Origin: Dromaius novaehollandiae
Lineage: Eukaryota > Chordata > Aves > Casuariiformes > Dromaiidae
Reading direction: 5' to 3'
Assembly: GCF_036370855.1 (NCBI RefSeq)
Contig: NC_088112.1
Location: 20,080,469-20,144,468 of the forward strand
DNA length: 64,000 nt
In this document: positions 60,801-64,000 of the stretch, in pieces
Layout of the letters: each line of letters opens with the position of its first letter
How positions within the stretch are numbered: position 1 is the stretch's first letter
Notes under the pieces: model-generated
Databases searched by the model: none
Seen by the model: the letters and a program-made list of their open reading frames with translations, nothing else
Told to the model about the DNA's origin: nothing
Program-made: the position numbers and the translations under genes

Positions 60801-62264
60801 AAGCAACTACCTCAGTCTTTGCAGCTCATGACTGATCACTGAAAACCTTTATTATGGATCAGTGAATAATTTACTGTAACTCCTCCATCCCAAAACAGAG
60901 AGAAATGCATCTGCTGCAGATTACTGCAATACTACTATACTTATTAAAGTAATTTATTCCTCATCTGCCTAAGGGAGGATCAATTACACACATTAACTTT
61001 CATGTTCCTCCCCTCCTCACTGAGTTCTATATTCAGAACAATTCACAATTCTTCACCTGCTCTTAGTAAGAAAAACATGCTCCAAAGATGAAAACAGAAA
61101 AAACATACTATTTTGTTAAAATTAACCATAGGAGATACGAAAACATCTGGTAGCATTAGACCAACTTCCTCCACTAAGAGCTCTAACGTTCCATGTATAA
61201 ACAAATCTAAATATAATCCTTGCTTCATAGCTTTATAACTAACCATCAACCACCTTGACAAGAGAATGCTTAGGTCAAAATACTGCATTTTCATACTCAA
61301 CAAGACCATACTCATTCACTCTTTCTGCTTGTTTTGCTTGTTCCAATTTTATAACAGCTTTTTTTTCCACCAAAGTAGAACAGTGTTAATACTGGCAACA
61401 TTTACAAAAGTGACAGAACAAATAAGTTAGCTGCTTACCATCTTCAAAAGGGGTCCCTTCTGGCCTGAAAGGTTTCAGAAAACTCCAGTTAAAAAGTGAT
61501 AAATACCTACTTCTAAACATGTTCAGTAAATATATAACTCCCCCCCCCCCAAGACAGAAATAGAAGCAAAGATGTAAGTATTTAGAAAAGTATACAGATG
61601 TAATCTCTGGGAACTTTGTCATATTTAATACGCTTTCCCCTAGCTAAGCTTTCAGTCAAGAAATCTATGTTATCATCATCCCAAACAATGCATATGTTGT
61701 ATTATACATAGACTGATTGGAACTAGTAGGAAAACTATTAGTAAGCCTACTTCAATTTTATAAAAAAAAAAAATACTAAGCTAGTTCCTGTTCTGCAGGA
61801 TACACAACACTTCCTAGACAAAACCTACACCTAGTTCTACTGGGAATCAAACCAATCAGTGCTAATGCATCTGGACTTAACAACCAAGGACATACTGTTC
61901 TTACCTCCTTTTAAGAACAACACTGTTTTTTCATAATCCAGTCTATCCTGTTTATTAAGCCATATACAAATTTTGAACAAAAGACATAAAATTTAATTCC
62001 TTTCCTAGATATTCTGTAGTAACCTTGAAAAAGATTTTCCTGTAACACACTTGGTCTTTTTTGCCAGTTTCCTGACTCCATGTAAACAAAACAAAAGGAA
62101 TACTGTAATATATGTTTATACACACACATATTATTGTATTTAGCCCTTCAACATAGGCCCTCAGAGTGAGCAAAAACTCTTACCCAAATATAACTGCATT
62201 CCACTGCATTATATTATTCTCAGACGGTGCACCACTGACACCCACAGGAGGGTCTTCTTGCAAT
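57770..62264 (-). CDS. UBE2B: UBE2B (RAD6B) ubiquitin-conjugating enzyme E2, exons 2-6
   Basis: Five exons splice in phase to residues 16-152 of a 152-residue E2: 62184-62264, 61439-61464, 60323-60412, 58712-58800 and 57770-57898. Visible landmarks include [19 protein letters not shown] with catalytic Cys88 and its HPN motif, the TPFEDG loop, and the C terminus EQSWNDS. UBE2A ends EQSWRDC, so this is the B paralogue. All visible residues agree with the human sequence as I remember it. The enzyme is nuclear. With RAD18 it monoubiquitinates PCNA, and with RNF20/RNF40 it monoubiquitinates histone H2B. Exon 1, encoding residues 1-15, lies right of base 64000; no CpG island or MSTPARRRLMRDFK-like sequence is seen in 62265-64000. 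Confidence 0.97.
57899..58711 (-). other. UBE2B: UBE2B intron 5
   Basis: 813 bp with consensus ends. It contains a T14 run at 58414-58427. Nothing else stands out. Confidence 0.9.
58712..58800 (-). CDS. UBE2B: UBE2B exon 5 (active-site exon)
   Basis: 89 nt complete Val81 and encode residues 82-110, [12 protein letters not shown] through ILTSIQ, including catalytic Cys88. Borders are gtattcacag|TTTATGCG and ATTCAG|gtaact. It is too short for an automatic long-frame search. Confidence 0.97.
58801..60322 (-). other. UBE2B: UBE2B intron 4
   Basis: 1522 bp, containing an (AAT)n(AAC)n microsatellite at 59438-59470. No open frame or known repeat of note. Confidence 0.9.
59438..59470. repeat. (AAT)n(AAC)n compound microsatellite
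   Basis: About six AAT units run directly into about five AAC units, a compound trinucleotide repeat likely to vary in length. Confidence 0.9.
60323..60412 (-). CDS. UBE2B: UBE2B exon 4
   Basis: 90 nt encode the end of Gly51, [19 protein letters not shown] and [10 protein letters not shown], then one base of Val81. Borders are tttggacag|GTACTTTT and CCAAATG|gtgagt. Confidence 0.97.
60413..61438 (-). other. UBE2B: UBE2B intron 3
   Basis: 1026 bp between exon 4 and the microexon. No repeat recognised. The minus frame 61043-61315 is incidental. Confidence 0.9.
61439..61464 (-). CDS. UBE2B: UBE2B exon 3 (26-nt microexon)
   Basis: The exon is bounded by cctttcag|GCCAGAAGG and GAAGATG|gtaagc. 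It encodes residues 43-50 (PEGTPFED) and completes Gly42 and starts Gly51. At 26 nt it is in the microexon size class. Skipping it would shift the frame. Confidence 0.96.
61465..62183 (-). other. UBE2B: UBE2B intron 2
   Basis: 719 bp with a C10 run near 61541-61550. No other element recognised. Confidence 0.9.
62184..62264 (-). CDS. UBE2B: UBE2B exon 2
   Basis: 81 nt finish Arg15 and encode [20 protein letters not shown] and WNAVIF, then two bases of Gly42. Borders are aattcttag|ATTGCAAG and ATATTTGG|gtaaga. The first base, A, completes an Arg codon begun in exon 1. Confidence 0.97.
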
Positions 62265-64000
62265 CTAAGAATTACAAATATAGAATGACAACCTTTATAT
62301 AAATAAAATACCTACTCCTACAGGTAAAATTTAACAGTAATATACAGAGTTTGTAAATCTTCTCATTGCAAATTACAGAATACACGCTAGTGTTACATGC
62401 AGATTAATAACATTACAAAAGACAAAAACCTAGAAGATGCACATCAAGCTTTTCCCCAAGTGTTACACTGATGGCCGAACAGGTTAGATAGGTGCGCAAG
62501 GAGCAAAGCATCAACTGTAAGAATAATTTAAAGCACCACATACACTGGGACTGACAGTAGTGAATTATGAAAGAGCAGAAAGAGCAATTCCTGCCAGTTG
62601 CTACAATGAAGAAGTAAACAGATCACAATCACAAAGGGAAGCATTAGCTATAAGTATCACTGGCTCATTTTTGGATACTAATATGACATGCTTATTGAAA
62701 CTAAGTGCAAAGGACTGTCAATGGAGCTTTCCCTGCACTTCCAGTTTTGCATGTGAGATGTGGCTAAACTTGGTATCAACCCATTCTGGCTGGTAAGCTA
62801 ATTGCTTTGAAAGGGAAGGAGGAGAAAGGGAAAAACCTCTGTACTGCTCCCTGTTACCAGTTCAACAAATGTAAATATTTATCTCTAAAGTAATCATGGA
62901 AATGTTTTAAATTCTTTTTAGTCCCTTAATCCTAGGACTAGGGAAAAATGCATTACTTACTGAAAGTCACAAACTTGGGCCGAACAGGAATATACATCAC
63001 AACTCAAGGATAGGATCCAAATACTCTCATTCTGCCCATCCTTTTGTCTACCAATGTTTCTATTTAAGGATTTCATAAATTCCTGGAACAGTGTAAAACA
63101 GCAAGTCCCAATCACATGGTAAGATTCTGCCACATCAAACCCCTCTGGCAACAGCTCCTATCAATGTCACATATTTAGCTTCATAATCACGAAAGAATAA
63201 AGAAAATGAAGCAACTGCCCTTGCTTCAAAAGCAACTCTTAAGTATTAACATGAGGTCTAACCACATAACAGTATACTATTATGTGCAAGTCTTCACTGA
63301 GAGGTCTGCAGACCAAGGGACAAATTCTAACTAGATTTGTGTGTACAAGTGCAGATTTATTCAGAGCTGACACTGGTCTACAGTCATAAGTTATGCCCTG
63401 TAAGTTTTCGTGTACTTGCTTTTCCTAAGTCTATGATACAAAATAAGCTAAAATTGTGTCTGCACATGGGCAATAAGAAGTGATGTTACCCTACAGAAAG
63501 AGGGTAGAAGCAGGGTTCTGCCTGTTTGCAGTTCAGATCCCCTCTGAACTCTGTGTTTACATCCTTGTTCTCTGAGCACACACAGTTCAGACAGCTTAAT
63601 ATCAACAGCATAAACTGCCTGCTATTTTGGTCAGTGAGAGCAGGAATGTGACTTCTCCCTACGTGATAGCCAGACTGCATGCCAATAATAACGCCTAAAC
63701 GCCTAAGAATTAAGCCTAATAATGCATCCGAAAGATGGCTTTAGTTCTTAGATCCCTTAAAAAGCTCTTGTGCACTCCACTGTCAAAGAGTACAAAAAGT
63801 TTGTGGCAGGGAAGGGAAACTAGACTTGTCTGAATACAGCCTGGAAATATTTTAGAAATAGGGATAATGTAGTATTTATAGCTCCTTTTCCAAAAGCAAA
63901 AACAAACCTAGTCAGCTTATTTTTTTTTTGCTTTAGTCAAAAAAAATTAAAAGGAAGAGAGGGGAAAAAAAAATATCTGTTGAACTGTTCTTTCACCACC
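62265..64000 (-). other. UBE2B: UBE2B intron 1 (partial)
   Basis: At least 1.7 kb of AT-rich intron running off the right edge. Exon 1 and its promoter CpG island are not in the window. No repeat family recognised. Confidence 0.85.

Noticed and set aside
1-64000. CRISPR arrays, operons, phage or plasmid genes, tRNA or rRNA genes
   Set aside because: The DNA is clearly vertebrate with spliced genes. The tandem repeats have no spacer structure, and I recognised no tRNA or rRNA sequence by eye.

Overview
The window is vertebrate nuclear DNA with introns, CpG islands and decayed LINEs. It is most likely from a bird or close archosaur relative: the spacing is compact and repeats are sparse, apart from old CR1-type LINE remnants and short amniote-wide repeats. 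It is not prokaryotic. Nearly all long open frames are chance products of GC-rich or tandem-repeat DNA. Only two protein-coding genes can be supported, both on the minus strand and both cut by a window edge.

Left end (1 to about 8.8 kb): the 5' part of JADE2, the PHD-finger scaffold of the HBO1/KAT7 histone acetyltransferase complex. Coding exon A (3574-3631) carries the start codon as its first three bases. Coding exon B (2749-2834) follows, and the rest lies beyond base 1. Upstream is a strong CpG island (about 5.56-8.42 kb) with two candidate noncoding first-exon donors (7494 and 7844). Each would supply GAG in front of ATGG. The JADE2 introns hold a 37-bp minisatellite (about 4.68-5.06 kb), a 27-bp tandem repeat touching a splice donor (2668-2748) and a short composite repeat (930-1070).

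Middle (about 8.8-54.9 kb): intergenic DNA with no convincing coding gene. It contains a 1.7-kb decayed CR1-type LINE (about 33.29-34.99 kb, minus) with a readable reverse-transcriptase motif, a second CR1 scrap (about 44.74-45.06 kb), MIR/CORE-SINE-like scraps, short palindromic interspersed repeats and a GC-rich block of possible retroelement origin (29.14-29.60 kb). There is also an orphan CpG island (about 51.19-51.75 kb). In human, CDKN2AIPNL lies between UBE2B and JADE2; I could not find its coding sequence here, although the orphan island sits where its promoter would be expected.

Right end (about 54.9-64 kb): UBE2B (RAD6B ubiquitin-conjugating enzyme). Exons 2-6 are reconstructed at base level and encode residues 16-152 with the catalytic Cys88. 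Exon 3 is a 26-nt microexon. Exon 1 lies beyond base 64000.

UBE2B and JADE2 are transcribed in the same direction, right to left, which matches the human 5q31 order read in reverse. Both act on chromatin ubiquitin and acetyl marks, but nothing in the sequence shows co-regulation. I found no previously undescribed biological system. The leads most worth checking are the orphan CpG island with the apparent absence of CDKN2AIPNL, the alternative JADE2 first exons, and the repeat at the JADE2 exon B donor.
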